This document shows positions 41,342 through 51,240 of a DNA stretch of 64,000 nucleotides, piece after piece. Position numbers and translations under genes: made by a program. Below the pieces are notes generated by a model that was not told the DNA's origin, ran no database searches, and worked only from the letters and a program-made list of their open reading frames with translations. The stretch covers positions 62,001-126,000 of the forward strand of contig NZ_PYAT01000006.1 of NCBI RefSeq assembly GCF_003014655.1, written 5' to 3'. The DNA is from Planomicrobium soli (GTDB lineage Bacteria; Bacillota; Bacilli; Bacillales_A; Planococcaceae). Position 1 is the stretch's first letter; every line of letters starts with the position of its first letter.

Positions 41342-43468
41342 TTATTTTACGGTTTTATTATCTCCGGGAACTTTAAACCAATTATGCAACTCTGCTGGCA
41401 AGGGCCGGCTAAAATAATAGCCTTGGCCTTCATCGCAATTTTCGTCTTTTAGGAAAGACAATTGGACTTCGTCTTCAATTCCTTCAGCAATTACCTGCAT
41501 ATCGAGTTTATGCGCCAAGGAAATAATGGTAGAGGTGATAGCTTTGCCACTTAAATCACCTGCAATGTCACTAACAAAACTGCGATCAATTTTAACCCGA
41601 TCAAACGAAAACTGCCGCAGGTAGCTAAGCGATGTATAGCCGGTTCCAAAATCATCGATGGACAAGGAAATGCCTAATGCTTTCAGCTTGATCAAGCTGT
41701 CTTTTAACGTCTTGGTTTCTTCCATCAAGATGCTTTCTGTCACTTCAAGTTCCAGCCATCTTGCCTCCAGACCGGTATCTTCAAGCACCTGTTGGACAGT
41801 CTGAATGAAATTCGGATGCTGCAATTGAATGGTGGAAATATTGACACATATTTTGATCGAAGGGAAGCCTGAATTTTGCCATGCTTTGTTTTGGGCGCAG
41901 GCTTCGTATAATACCCATTTTCCGATTGCCACGATCTGTCCGCTTTCTTCAGAAATTGGAATAAAGCTATCGGGAGGGACCAGGCCAAGTTCTGGATGGT
42001 TCCAACGAATCAAAGCTTCCATAGCACGAACTTCCTCTGTTTTTAAATCGATAATAGGCTGGTAATGCAAGGTAAGTTCCTGGTTAGTAATGGCCAATTT
42101 CAAGTCTCTTTCAAGAATCAGTTTATAAGCTGTCTTTTGGTCCAACTCTTCTGAATAGATAGTGTAATTGTTTTTTCCATACTTTTTCGTATAGTACATC
42201 GCTGTATCTGCTTTTTTGATTAAACTGTCAACTGTCTCATCCGTCCCAGTACTAAAAGCGATACCGATACTCGCAGACACCGAGAACGAATGCCCCATAA
42301 TATCGAACGGTTCGGCCATTGCTTTGTTGAGCAGCTTTGCCAACTCAATGGCTTCCTGCTGCGCTGGATTAGGTAAGAGAATTGCAAACTCGTCGCCAGC
42401 GAACCGGCTGACAGTATCCGTTTGGTTTACGTTTTCTATTAGGCGTTTAGCAACAATTTTTAGAAATTCGTCGCCTAAATGATGGCCAAGAGAGTCATTA
42501 ATGAATTTAAAGCGATCTAGATCCAAAAAGAGCACAGCAGGAGGGTTATCATTGGCTTCTCTTAGTTTAAAGACTTGCATCAACCGGTCCTCGAACAGCT
42601 TCCGGTTTGGCAACTTTGTCAAAGAATCGAAAAAGATAAGCTCTTCCATCAGTTTCTGATGTTCGACTTTTTCCGTGATGTCTTTTGCGATACCGTAGAC
42701 ACCTACTATTTCACCTGCCAGTTTCATCGGAAACTTAGTGATCTCCAGGTTTTTCCGAGTAAAGTCCTTTTGGATAAGCGTGATGGTATGGTTGTTTATT
42801 TCTCCTTGTGCGGCTTTTGCAAAATAAGCAAAAGCGGCTTCCAAATCCTCTTCTGCTATGAGAGGGGCGAAAGAAGTGCCCAACAACTCACCAGCTGAAT
42901 AGCCTGTCAGTTCCAAACATCCAGGATTTGCATCTATGAAATTCCCTTGTAAATCAATCGTAAAGATGGCGTCCGGGTTGTTGTAGAAAAGAGACTTGAA
43001 TCGCTCCTCATTTTCTTTAAGGCGCAAAGTTGCAGCAACTTCTCCTGTCACGTCAATAAGTGTGCCAAACAGGACGGTTTTCCCAAACCGTTCTGTTTTT
43101 GTTGAGTGGATTTCAACATGAATCAGTTCACCATCTTTTTTATACACTCTAGCACGATAACGCGAGGACTGTTCCTGGTCTTTCATTTTTCTTTTTATAC
43201 TTTCTTGTACCATAGGCAAGTCATCTAAATGAAACAAGTTGCTTATAAGCATTTTTCCACTGAGCAATTCTTCTTTTGAATAACCGACAAGGTGACAAAA
43301 ATGATCGTTAATATAGGAGAAGCTTTCGCTTTCCATTACATACATACTTACAGGGGCGTTTTGTATCATGACATCAAACATTTCTTTGTAAAATGAATCT
43401 TCCATGACAATATTTTCTGTATATACTTTTTTGATAAAGCCTGTTTCATTGTTGTCTGTTATTTTCAT
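41342..43468 (-). CDS. PAS-PAS-GGDEF-EAL cyclic-di-GMP protein
   Basis: About 708 residues. Two PAS domains (about 20-140 and 150-265, with PAC tails) precede a GGDEF domain (about 280-440) and a C-terminal EAL domain (about 455-700). The cyclase motif reads AGDEF (SRFAGDEFAIL), a change at the first glycine. The phosphodiesterase motifs EALIRWNHPELG, DDFGTGYTSLSYL and VIAEGIED are intact. It probably degrades cyclic-di-GMP, with the GGDEF part regulatory or weakly active. The ATG at 43468 follows GGAGG. A second GGDEF gene lies directly upstream on the same strand. Confidence 0.92.
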   Translation of the reverse strand: MKITDNNETGFIKKVYTENIVMEDSFYKEMFDVMIQNAPVSMYVMESESFSYINDHFCHLVGYSKEELLSGKMLISNLFHLDDLPMVQESIKRKMKDQEQSSRYRARVYKKDGELIHVEIHSTKTERFGKTVLFGTLIDVTGEVAATLRLKENEERFKSLFYNNPDAIFTIDLQGNFIDANPGCLELTGYSAGELLGTSFAPLIAEEDLEAAFAYFAKAAQGEINNHTITLIQKDFTRKNLEITKFPMKLAGEIVGVYGIAKDITEKVEHQKLMEELIFFDSLTKLPNRKLFEDRLMQVFKLREANDNPPAVLFLDLDRFKFINDSLGHHLGDEFLKIVAKRLIENVNQTDTVSRFAGDEFAILLPNPAQQEAIELAKLLNKAMAEPFDIMGHSFSVSASIGIAFSTGTDETVDSLIKKADTAMYYTKKYGKNNYTIYSEELDQKTAYKLILERDLKLAITNQELTLHYQPIIDLKTEEVRAMEALIRWNHPELGLVPPDSFIPISEESGQIVAIGKWVLYEACAQNKAWQNSGFPSIKICVNISTIQLQHPNFIQTVQQVLEDTGLEARWLELEVTESILMEETKTLKDSLIKLKALGISLSIDDFGTGYTSLSYLRQFSFDRVKIDRSFVSDIAGDLSGKAITSTIISLAHKLDMQVIAEGIEDEVQLSFLKDENCDEGQGYYFSRPLPAELHNWFKVPGDNKTVK

Positions 43469-43532
43469 TTTTTTCCTCCACATGGCTAACTGAAATTTAA
43501 TTTTGATAAAACAATAAATCTTTAGTATCTAA

Positions 43533-45122
43533 TTAGGTAGAGGCAACCGTAACTCGATTTCTTCCGGTAGTTTTTGATTGGTATAAAGCTTTGTCCGCTA
43601 TATCAAAAAGTTCAGACAGTGAATGTGCATGGAGCGGGAATTCTGAAAGACCAAGAGAAACTGTAATTGTTTTGCCAGGAATTAAATTTATTTTTTCAAC
43701 TTGTCCGCGTATCTTCTCAGCTACTTTTGAAGCTCCTGTGATATCGGTGTCAGGCAGGAGAAGAACAAACTCTTCTCCTCCATATCGAAAACAGTAATCG
43801 TTTTTTCGAACGACGGTTTGAACTGTGTCAGCAAGTTTTTTCAAGGTTTCATCACCGGCTCGATGCCCATACGTATCATTTATGGATTTAAAATGATCAA
43901 TATCAAATATTATTAGAGAGAACAGCCTTTTTTCATCTGACCAGTCTTTTAAAACTTCCTCCATTCTTCGTCGGTTAGGCAAGCCTGTCAACGAATCGGT
44001 AGTTGCATTTTCTGTAAGCTGGCGATGGTTCCTTTCTAGGGTTTCAAAAGCAATGGATACACTTTTGGTCAGCAAGTCGGCTTCCCGGTTCCAATGCGGT
44101 TTAATAAGGGATTCCCTAAGGGTTTGCGATATCGCCTTTCCTTGAGCTAAATGACTAACAAGGTCTGCTAATTGGATAAAAGGTGCCGCCAACCTTCGGG
44201 CGATAAAAATTGAAAACAGCAGCAGCAGCAGAAAGGGCAGCAGTACATTCATCAGCAGCTGTTGAAGTTGATCTATTAGCAAATCATGAACAAATGAGTA
44301 TGGGGTTTGCTGGATAATTCCCCAGCCTACACTCGGTATATAACTATAGGCAGAAAGCATGGGAATTTTTTGAGTGTTGGTGACGAGTTCCATTCCGCTT
44401 TTTCCCTGCATCAATTTTTTAACGACAGGATTTTCATAAGCACTTTTTCCGATCAAATGAGATTCCGGATGAAATAGGCGTCTGCCTCCAGGACCTATAA
44501 CGAAATAATAGGAGCCGTTCTCTTCGATAGCATCATTTCCTAGGATCTGATTCAACACATTGTGCTCCTGAAGATATATTGTTCCACCGATCATTCCTCT
44601 ATAAGTTCCATCTTTTTCATAAAGCGGCTGGTTCATTAAGACGATTAAACGGTTTGATGGACCGATATAAGGGGCAGTGACTACCGGTTGTTTGGCATCT
44701 AGAACGTCTTTTGTAATTCCAGAAGTTATTTGTTGGCCTTTCAATCCAATGCTTACTGGACTTATGGCTTTAACAACTCCTTTTTCATCAACCCAGGAAA
44801 GAGAATTGAAATACCCGCTGCTGTTTCTTAAAAGTTCCAATTGATCAAAAATCTCTCTATCACTCATTTTCTCATTTTTTTCAAGAAAAGTTGCTGTACT
44901 TTCTAAACTTGTTCTCATGGAGTTAAATAATGATTCAACCGAATCACTCATCTTTTCCGCTTTCGAGTAATTAAGTGACAAGTACGTATTCACTAGTGAT
45001 TTTTTGTTTGAATGATAAGATGAATAGGTATGAATCAGGAGAGTGAGAATAACAGAAGCCGTTACCAGAAGTGTCAGCAATGTCGACAAATTCATTTTGT
45101 GATTACGGAGTGAACGCTTCAT
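43533..45122 (-). CDS. Membrane diguanylate cyclase with an extracellular dCache sensor
   Basis: A 529-residue protein. Transmembrane helix 1 (about residues 13-32) and helix 2 (about 288-308) flank an extracytoplasmic double-Cache domain (SWVDEKGVVKAISPVSIG, APYIGPSNRLIVLMNQPLY). A HAMP-like linker and a GGDEF domain follow. The active site is GGEEF in FRYGGEEFVLLLPDTD, and RKND five residues before it is an intact inhibitory RxxD site, so product feedback is expected. It makes cyclic-di-GMP on ligand sensing. Likely paired with the adjacent EAL gene 64 bp downstream. Confidence 0.93.
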   Translation of the reverse strand: MKRSLRNHKMNLSTLLTLLVTASVILTLLIHTYSSYHSNKKSLVNTYLSLNYSKAEKMSDSVESLFNSMRTSLESTATFLEKNEKMSDREIFDQLELLRNSSGYFNSLSWVDEKGVVKAISPVSIGLKGQQITSGITKDVLDAKQPVVTAPYIGPSNRLIVLMNQPLYEKDGTYRGMIGGTIYLQEHNVLNQILGNDAIEENGSYYFVIGPGGRRLFHPESHLIGKSAYENPVVKKLMQGKSGMELVTNTQKIPMLSAYSYIPSVGWGIIQQTPYSFVHDLLIDQLQQLLMNVLLPFLLLLLFSIFIARRLAAPFIQLADLVSHLAQGKAISQTLRESLIKPHWNREADLLTKSVSIAFETLERNHRQLTENATTDSLTGLPNRRRMEEVLKDWSDEKRLFSLIIFDIDHFKSINDTYGHRAGDETLKKLADTVQTVVRKNDYCFRYGGEEFVLLLPDTDITGASKVAEKIRGQVEKINLIPGKTITVSLGLSEFPLHAHSLSELFDIADKALYQSKTTGRNRVTVAST

Positions 45123-45420
45123 ACTTTAACTCCTTTATGAATACAAAAATGTATAAATCTCCTCTTTAAATTAAAATAACCAGTATATTATTTAGAAACA
45201 CTTAAATTACAATGTCCGAAATGGTTCTAAAGAATCAAAATAAGAAGGGTATTTTTCATTATATATTCTAAAAAGGCAAGATAAAATAGGTATAAAACTA
45301 CAATTGTTTAAAAGAACGATACATAATCGGTGCAAAAACAAGTGATATCTGCCTAAATTGCCATTGCGTAAACGTATATCGAGAGTAAAGTTAATGATGC
45401 AAATCGGAGAGGGTTTTTCG

Positions 45421-48400
45421 ATGAATTTTTCATTAAATGAAAATAAGATAAAAAAATTATGTGGGACAGCCGCATATAAAAAAGGGATAACTCTCAATAT
45501 GGCGGGAAAAATCGCCATACAAAGAGATGGTGACGAGTTATCGGTGAACGCAAAAGTCTATGGCCGAAACGAATTTCACGTAAGTATAAAGCAATCAACA
45601 TCCGGAGAGATCTTAGCTTCCTGCAGCTGTCCGCCAGTCGGATTTGTGGCGACTTACTGCCAACATATTGCAGGAGTGCTTTTGGCAATTGACGAATTGC
45701 AACAGCGCGAAAAACCGACGGCGGCTAAAATGATGGATGTGTTCGGGCAGAAACCCATTTCAAGAGGCAACGGCCGTTATTTTGATAAACGGCAGCTAGT
45801 TCAAGTGGAATTCAGCTGTGTGCCACTGGTATTCCAGGAAAAGGAGCCGATTCTTGCTATCAGGATGAAAGCGGGAATTGAGAAGCTGGAAGAGGTTTCC
45901 GATATAAAAGAGTTTCTCGAGAATATTGGGCGTGAAGAAGCTTATACAGTCTCAAAAGATTTCGGCTATATGCCGGAAACCTGCAGTTTTGACAAGAAGA
46001 CCCATGCTGTTCTTCAGTTGTTGATAAAAAGTCTGCGACTGAAAAATAGAGGAGAGTTTTCAGAGGAGTTGTTGATGATTTCACCTTCCGATTGGGAGCG
46101 GCTTATGCCACTGCTGCAGCAAGTTCCGCTGGTCAAGGTAGTGCAAGGAAGCCGGATTTTTCGCGGACTTTACTTTACTGAAGCACTGCCGCTGGTTTTT
46201 CGCTTTGCTGGAGCGGAATCTGAAAATTACAAGCTGGATGTGGAAGGGCTGGACGGCATAATGGTATTGCCGGCTTACGACATGGCATTCTCTGACGGCT
46301 CGGCCATTCGGCTGGCGGAAGAAGATACGAAACGGCTTGTGCAATTGAAAGAGATGATGGCAGGAACAGAGAATCGCCTATTTATTACAGCTAATGAACT
46401 GAACCATTTCATGGAGACAGTGACACCTGGGTTAGAACGTTTGGGAAGTGTACAGCTTACGCCTGATGTAGAAGAACAGCTTGCGGTAACGCCGCTTCAG
46501 GCAAAATTGTATCTTGACCGGCTTAAGCACCGCCTGCTGGCAGGAGTTGAATTCCATTATGGCCATTTGGTCATAAATCCATGCGAAGAGGCCGAAGAAG
46601 GTTTCCGTCTGTATCCGGGTATTCGCCGCCAGCGCGACAAAGAACAGGAAGTCTTAAAAATCATGCAGGAGAGCGGCTTTGCACAGACAGATGGCGGTTT
46701 TTATATGCATGATGAAGAAGCGGAGTATCAGTTTCTATATCATGCTGTTCCTGTACTTGAGCAACTGGTTCAAATTTTTGCGACGACTGCAGTGAAATTG
46801 AGGGTGACCAAAGCATATGCTGGCCCAAAGATTAAAGTGGAAATTAGCGAACGAACAGATTGGCTGGAATTTAAATTCGATCTTCAGGAAATTCCGGAGG
46901 CAGAAATTAAAAAAATACTGGCTGCACTGCAGGAAAAGCGCAAATATTACCGGATCCCTAACGGAACGTTAATGTCATTGGAAACACCGGAATTTCTGGC
47001 GTTGAGCGATTTTATCTATAATTTTGGCATCACCGAAGAAAACTTTGGTGAGCACGATGTCCGTGTACCTTTAATTGCAGGGATGCAGCTGGTTGATTCG
47101 TTAGAGGAAGGGCATTTGATTGAACCGGGAAAGGCATTCGCTGAACTAATGAAGAACTTGAATCGGCCCGAACAATTAGGGCAGAATGTGCCGGAACCTT
47201 TGGCGGATACTTTGCGCGATTATCAGAAGACTGGGCTCAATTGGTTCAATATGCTCGCAAAATATAAGTTCGGGGGAATTTTGGCAGATGATATGGGGCT
47301 TGGCAAAACACTTCAAAGCATCGCCTTCATCGTTTCCATGCTTCCGGATATACGAAAACGGCAACTGCCGGTGTTGGTCATTGCCCCGTCTTCTTTAACC
47401 TATAACTGGTTAAACGAATTGAAGAAATTTGCTCCTCACATTCGCGCCGCAGTTATTGATGGAGATAAAACGAAAAGAGCAGCGTTGCTCAAGCAGAGTA
47501 TGGAGCTTGATGTAATCATCACCTCTTATCCGGCCCTACGTATGGACAGTGTTTTATATCGCAGCAAAAACTTTCATACATTGTTTTTTGATGAAGCCCA
47601 GGCTTTTAAAAACCCGGCGACCCAAACAGCTAAAGCTGTTAAAGCGCTACAGGCGGAATACCGATTTGCGCTGACAGGAACACCGATTGAAAATTCCTTA
47701 GACGAGCTTTGGTCCATTTTTTATGTCGTATTTCCAGAATTGCTTCCAAACCGCCGGATTTTTAGTGAAATGAGAAGAGAGCGCATCACAAAGAGGGTGC
47801 GTCCGTTCATTTTGCGTCGGCTGAAGCAAGATGTGTTAACCGAGCTCCCCGGCAAAATTGAAACCATTCTTCGCTCAGAACTGCAAATAGAGCAAAAAAA
47901 GCTTTATGCAGCCTATTTGGCGGAACTGAAGCAGGATGCTTTAAAGCATTTGAACAAAGACAGTTTCCAGAAAAACCGCATCCGGATTTTAGCGGGGCTG
48001 ACGCGGCTTCGGCAATTATGCTGCCATCCGGCTCTTTTTATCGAAGGGTATGGGGGAGGATCGGCTAAACTCGATCAACTAATGGGAATTCTCGAAGAAT
48101 GCCAAGCTGCAGGCAGGCGAGTATTGGTGTTTTCTCAATTTACGCAAATGCTTGGAATAATTGGAGGGAAATTAACAAAAGAAGGAGTTTCTTATTTCTA
48201 CTTGGATGGCCAGACACCGCCTGTCGAACGGGTAGAATTATGCAGCCGCTTCAATGAAGGGGAAGAGAACTTGTTTTTAATTTCGTTGAAAGCGGGCGGA
48301 ACCGGCTTAAACTTGACCGGCGCAGATACTGTCATCCTTTATGACTTATGGTGGAATCCGGCGATTGAGCAACAGGCTGCTGCCCGAGCACACCGTATGG

Positions 48401-48573
48401 GGCAGGAAAATGAAGTGCAGGTTATCCGCTTAGTGGCCAAAGGGACCATTGAAGAAAAGATCACTCAACTTCAAGAACGAAAGAAAAATTTGATCGATGA
48501 AATAGTTCAGCCAGGAGAGCAACCATTAACAGCGATGACCGAAGAAGATATTCGTGAAATTCTAATGGTTTAA
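45421..48573 (+). CDS. SWIM zinc finger-SNF2 family helicase
   Basis: A 1050-residue DEAD/DEAH SNF2-type ATPase. The N-terminal SWIM finger is Cys68-x-Cys70, Cys80-x-His82. A long middle region (about 100-560) belongs to the SNF2-associated bacterial family. The motor domain has Walker A DDMGLGKT near residues 622-632, a DEAQ box (FFDEAQAFKNP), LTGTPIENSLDELWSIF and the C-terminal SLKAGGTGLNLTGADTVI and RAHRMGQ. Such proteins move along or remodel DNA-protein complexes; a cellular role for this subgroup is poorly known. The ATG at 45421 is chosen from GGAGAGGG upstream. Confidence 0.93.
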   Translation: MNFSLNENKIKKLCGTAAYKKGITLNMAGKIAIQRDGDELSVNAKVYGRNEFHVSIKQSTSGEILASCSCPPVGFVATYCQHIAGVLLAIDELQQREKPTAAKMMDVFGQKPISRGNGRYFDKRQLVQVEFSCVPLVFQEKEPILAIRMKAGIEKLEEVSDIKEFLENIGREEAYTVSKDFGYMPETCSFDKKTHAVLQLLIKSLRLKNRGEFSEELLMISPSDWERLMPLLQQVPLVKVVQGSRIFRGLYFTEALPLVFRFAGAESENYKLDVEGLDGIMVLPAYDMAFSDGSAIRLAEEDTKRLVQLKEMMAGTENRLFITANELNHFMETVTPGLERLGSVQLTPDVEEQLAVTPLQAKLYLDRLKHRLLAGVEFHYGHLVINPCEEAEEGFRLYPGIRRQRDKEQEVLKIMQESGFAQTDGGFYMHDEEAEYQFLYHAVPVLEQLVQIFATTAVKLRVTKAYAGPKIKVEISERTDWLEFKFDLQEIPEAEIKKILAALQEKRKYYRIPNGTLMSLETPEFLALSDFIYNFGITEENFGEHDVRVPLIAGMQLVDSLEEGHLIEPGKAFAELMKNLNRPEQLGQNVPEPLADTLRDYQKTGLNWFNMLAKYKFGGILADDMGLGKTLQSIAFIVSMLPDIRKRQLPVLVIAPSSLTYNWLNELKKFAPHIRAAVIDGDKTKRAALLKQSMELDVIITSYPALRMDSVLYRSKNFHTLFFDEAQAFKNPATQTAKAVKALQAEYRFALTGTPIENSLDELWSIFYVVFPELLPNRRIFSEMRRERITKRVRPFILRRLKQDVLTELPGKIETILRSELQIEQKKLYAAYLAELKQDALKHLNKDSFQKNRIRILAGLTRLRQLCCHPALFIEGYGGGSAKLDQLMGILEECQAAGRRVLVFSQFTQMLGIIGGKLTKEGVSYFYLDGQTPPVERVELCSRFNEGEENLFLISLKAGGTGLNLTGADTVILYDLWWNPAIEQQAAARAHRMGQENEVQVIRLVAKGTIEEKITQLQERKKNLIDEIVQPGEQPLTAMTEEDIREILMV

Positions 48574-48589
48574 GGCCATATCTTATGAA

Positions 48590-48638
48590 AAACCCTCAAA
48601 GAAATTACTAATATCAGTAATTTCTTTGAGGGTTTATT
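48590..48638. terminator. Terminator between SNF2 and YtxH-like genes
   Basis: A 20-bp perfect stem (48590-48609 with 48616-48635) and a 6-nt loop, followed by T. It lies between convergent genes. Confidence 0.9.
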
Positions 48639-48646
48639 TTTATAGC

Positions 48647-49516
48647 TTATTTGTTGTTTTTGTTGGAGCCAGAGCCGCCTCTAGTGCCGGAAGTTCCTGA
48701 GGTGTCCGAACTATCTGAAGTGCCTGAACCGAATTTAGCACCTGAAGCTCCGCTGGTTCCTGAAGTGCCAGAAGTTCCAGAAGTGCTTGAAGTATTCAGC
48801 GTATCAGTCGTTACAACTGTGCTAGGTGTTTTAGTAGTGGAAGTTGACGATGTATCAGGTTTGTTGTCTTGCTGATCATCCTGCGATTTTCCAGAAACTT
48901 TATCCACCTGTTCTTTTGCTTGGCCTGCAAGGTTAGCGGCTTTTTCTTTCACTTGATCCAGTTTTCCGCCGCCTTCACCAGAAGAACCGCTGCCGGAAAG
49001 TTTATCCGTTAATCCTGTCGCTTGGTCTTTGACTTGACCTGCAATGCCAGCGGCTTTTTCTTTGATTTGGTCTAGCTTCCCGCCGCCCTCGCCAGAAGAA
49101 CCACTCGATGAGATTTTTTCTTTCACAACGTTTTGCATTTCTTTACCGGTTTTTGGAGCTAAGAAGAGCGCTGTTGCTGCGCCAACGACTGCTCCGGTTA
49201 ATAGGCCGGTTACAAAGCCGCTGCCTCCGCCACTTGGCACAGAACCATTAGTTATCGATGTTACGGGAGCTAAAGTTTTGCCAGCGCGCTGAAGGCGTTC
49301 TTCTACTTCGCTGATTACTTCGACTACTGTCCGTCCGCTTGTTTCCACGAGCGAACCGTCTGTTTGAAACCCATCATAGCTTTCTACGTTGCGGACTACA
49401 ACAACATCATAGCTCGCTGCTTCTGACTTTTGATCAATCATGTTCGCTTGGTATCCTCTTTGCTGAAGCGCTTGTTGAATGTCTGTAAATGGTTGTTCAA
49501 CTGCAATTTTGACCAT
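48647..49516 (-). CDS. UPF0180-YtxH fusion with amphipathic and low-complexity repeats
   Basis: A 289-residue protein. Residues about 1-78 match the small UPF0180/YkuS family (VKIAVEQPFTDIQQALQQRG to VISEVEERLQ). Residues about 100-140 are YtxH-like, with a glycine-rich hydrophobic helix (GFVTGLLTGAVVGAATALFLAPKTGKEM). Two LEA-like amphipathic repeats follow (GGGKLDQIKEKAAGIAGQ and GGGKLDQVKEKAANLAGQ), then a Thr/Ser/Gly tail (TSGTSGTSGTSGASG). YtxH proteins are general-stress membrane-associated proteins. No function is known for the fusion. The ATG has a GAGG ribosome site. Confidence 0.82.
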   Translation of the reverse strand: MVKIAVEQPFTDIQQALQQRGYQANMIDQKSEAASYDVVVVRNVESYDGFQTDGSLVETSGRTVVEVISEVEERLQRAGKTLAPVTSITNGSVPSGGGSGFVTGLLTGAVVGAATALFLAPKTGKEMQNVVKEKISSSGSSGEGGGKLDQIKEKAAGIAGQVKDQATGLTDKLSGSGSSGEGGGKLDQVKEKAANLAGQAKEQVDKVSGKSQDDQQDNKPDTSSTSTTKTPSTVVTTDTLNTSSTSGTSGTSGTSGASGAKFGSGTSDSSDTSGTSGTRGGSGSNKNNK

Positions 49517-49615
49517 TTGATCACTCCTCTTTCTTTTTTAGTCGTATTTTCTTTATTTCCCTATTGTGTGCCTATTTCAAACATTTTATTTTTTCAAAGT
49601 ACTTTAATGCCATAT

Positions 49616-49652
49616 AAAAAAGGCTTGGAAACAGATTTTCCAAGCCTTTTTT
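49616..49652. terminator. Terminator at the end of the PspA-module operon
   Basis: AAAAAAGGCTTGGAAA (49616-49631) and TTTCCAAGCCTTTTTT (49637-49652) form a 16-bp stem with a 5-nt loop. It lies just beyond the last gene of the module. Confidence 0.9.
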
Positions 49653-49674
49653 AAAATATAGAAATATCCTCGCC

Positions 49675-51228
49675 CTAATAGAACCGCCATGATTTTTCAT
49701 AATACTCGATCAAGTTAGGGCGAATCAGCGTGTTCGGTTCAAGGACAATTTTTTTACCGTTGTCATCTTCAAGCATAGCATCCTCATCTTTGCCGAAAGC
49801 TGTTAAGGCAGGCAATAAATCAGTTGATAAATACTTTGTGTCGTCGATGATTTCCAGATTCTCGACGTTTATATCGTTGCGTGATGCGAGAATATAACCC
49901 CAGCCGCCGAAGCTTGGGATATCAGCATGAAAATTTTTGGTTTTCAATCCGGTTGCCTGTATGGTCGTATCGATGGTCCAGTATACGCGCGGCGCAAAAA
50001 CCGGACTGGTCGCTTGGACCATCATGGCTCCGTCCGGAAACAGCTGATTGCGGACAAGTGAGTAGAATTCTTGAGTATACAGCTTATTTAATGACTCGTT
50101 GTTCGGGTCGGGCAAGTCGATGATGATGACGTCATAAAAGCCTTCTGTCCTTTCCAAAAAGCGGAAAGCATCGTCGTTCACCACTTCCACTTTTTCATTG
50201 TCCAAGGAGCCTTTGTTCAATTCAACCAGCAGAGAATGGCTCTGGGCTATTTCCGTCATTTTCGGATCCAAATCCACTACAGTTATCTTTTTAACGTTGG
50301 GATATTTCAATACTTCGCGGACTGCCAATCCGTCGCCGCCTCCAAGGATAAGGATTCGTTCTTGCCGTGCAGCGGCAGCCATTGGCGGGTGCACAAGAAT
50401 TTCATGATAACGATGTTCATCAGATGAACTGAATTGAAGCTGGCCGTCCAAGTACAGCCGCGTATCTCCTTGGGCTTTTGTCAATATAATTTGCTGGTAG
50501 GAGGACTGTTCAGAAAAAATGATGGGATCTTTATAAAGCCTTTCTTCAAATTGAAGAGCCGCTTCTTCCCCAAACAGAGCGCCTAGAATCAGCAGGGCTA
50601 AAAAGAAGACGCCAAATCCCGCATGCAGCCGGTAACGCTTCAGTTCGTGCTTAAAGCGGAAAACAATCCACAACGCTACCGCGACATTGATGAGGGCTAC
50701 GAGAAACGCTGTTTTTACAAGACCAAAATAAGGGCGCAGCAAAAATAAGAAAAGCAATCCGCCGACGAGTCCTCCGGCATAATCGGAAAACAGCACTTTC
50801 GCTGTACTTTTTTTCAGTGAAATGCCAATTTCGTTCGCTTTGCGTATTAAAATCGGAAGTTCGACGCCGGTCAAAGCGCCAACCAGCAATATCACGCTGT
50901 ATAAAAACAAGGACCCAGTGCCAGGCGGCAAATAAGCGGTCACGCCAAATAATAGGACAGCGGAAAATCCGCCGACCAAACCGATGCTGTATTCAATCCA
51001 GATGAAAGAAGTGATCAGGTTTTTGGTCATCTTTTCACTGACATAAGCGCCGATGCCCATTCCGGTTAAAAAAAGGGAGATAGTGAGCGTATACTGCTTC
51101 ACACCATCTCCTAAAATATATGAACCAAGTGCGCCGAACAACACTTCAAAAATAATGCCGCAAATCGACACAATACCGGATGCGTAATAAATCGCCCGGC
51201 TTTGCCGGAGGGCTTCTTGTTCAGTCAT
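49675..51228 (-). CDS. Membrane-fused aminopropyltransferase-like protein
   Basis: A 517-residue protein. Residues about 1-215 hold six or seven transmembrane helices (ISLFLTGMGIGAYVSEKM, LVGALTGVELPILIRKA). The cytoplasmic C-terminal half resembles spermidine synthase: ILILGGGDGLAVREVLKYP, TVVDLDPKMTEIA, VEVVNDDAFRFLE and the acidic active-site loop IIDLPDPNNESLNKLY. It may transfer an aminopropyl group to an unknown acceptor; a free polyamine product is not certain. Last gene of the DUF4178-PspA-DUF4247-DUF350 operon, starting 12 bp after DUF350. Confidence 0.9.
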   Translation of the reverse strand: MTEQEALRQSRAIYYASGIVSICGIIFEVLFGALGSYILGDGVKQYTLTISLFLTGMGIGAYVSEKMTKNLITSFIWIEYSIGLVGGFSAVLLFGVTAYLPPGTGSLFLYSVILLVGALTGVELPILIRKANEIGISLKKSTAKVLFSDYAGGLVGGLLFLFLLRPYFGLVKTAFLVALINVAVALWIVFRFKHELKRYRLHAGFGVFFLALLILGALFGEEAALQFEERLYKDPIIFSEQSSYQQIILTKAQGDTRLYLDGQLQFSSSDEHRYHEILVHPPMAAAARQERILILGGGDGLAVREVLKYPNVKKITVVDLDPKMTEIAQSHSLLVELNKGSLDNEKVEVVNDDAFRFLERTEGFYDVIIIDLPDPNNESLNKLYTQEFYSLVRNQLFPDGAMMVQATSPVFAPRVYWTIDTTIQATGLKTKNFHADIPSFGGWGYILASRNDINVENLEIIDDTKYLSTDLLPALTAFGKDEDAMLEDDNGKKIVLEPNTLIRPNLIEYYEKSWRFY

Positions 51229-51240
51229 GCAAACACCGCC

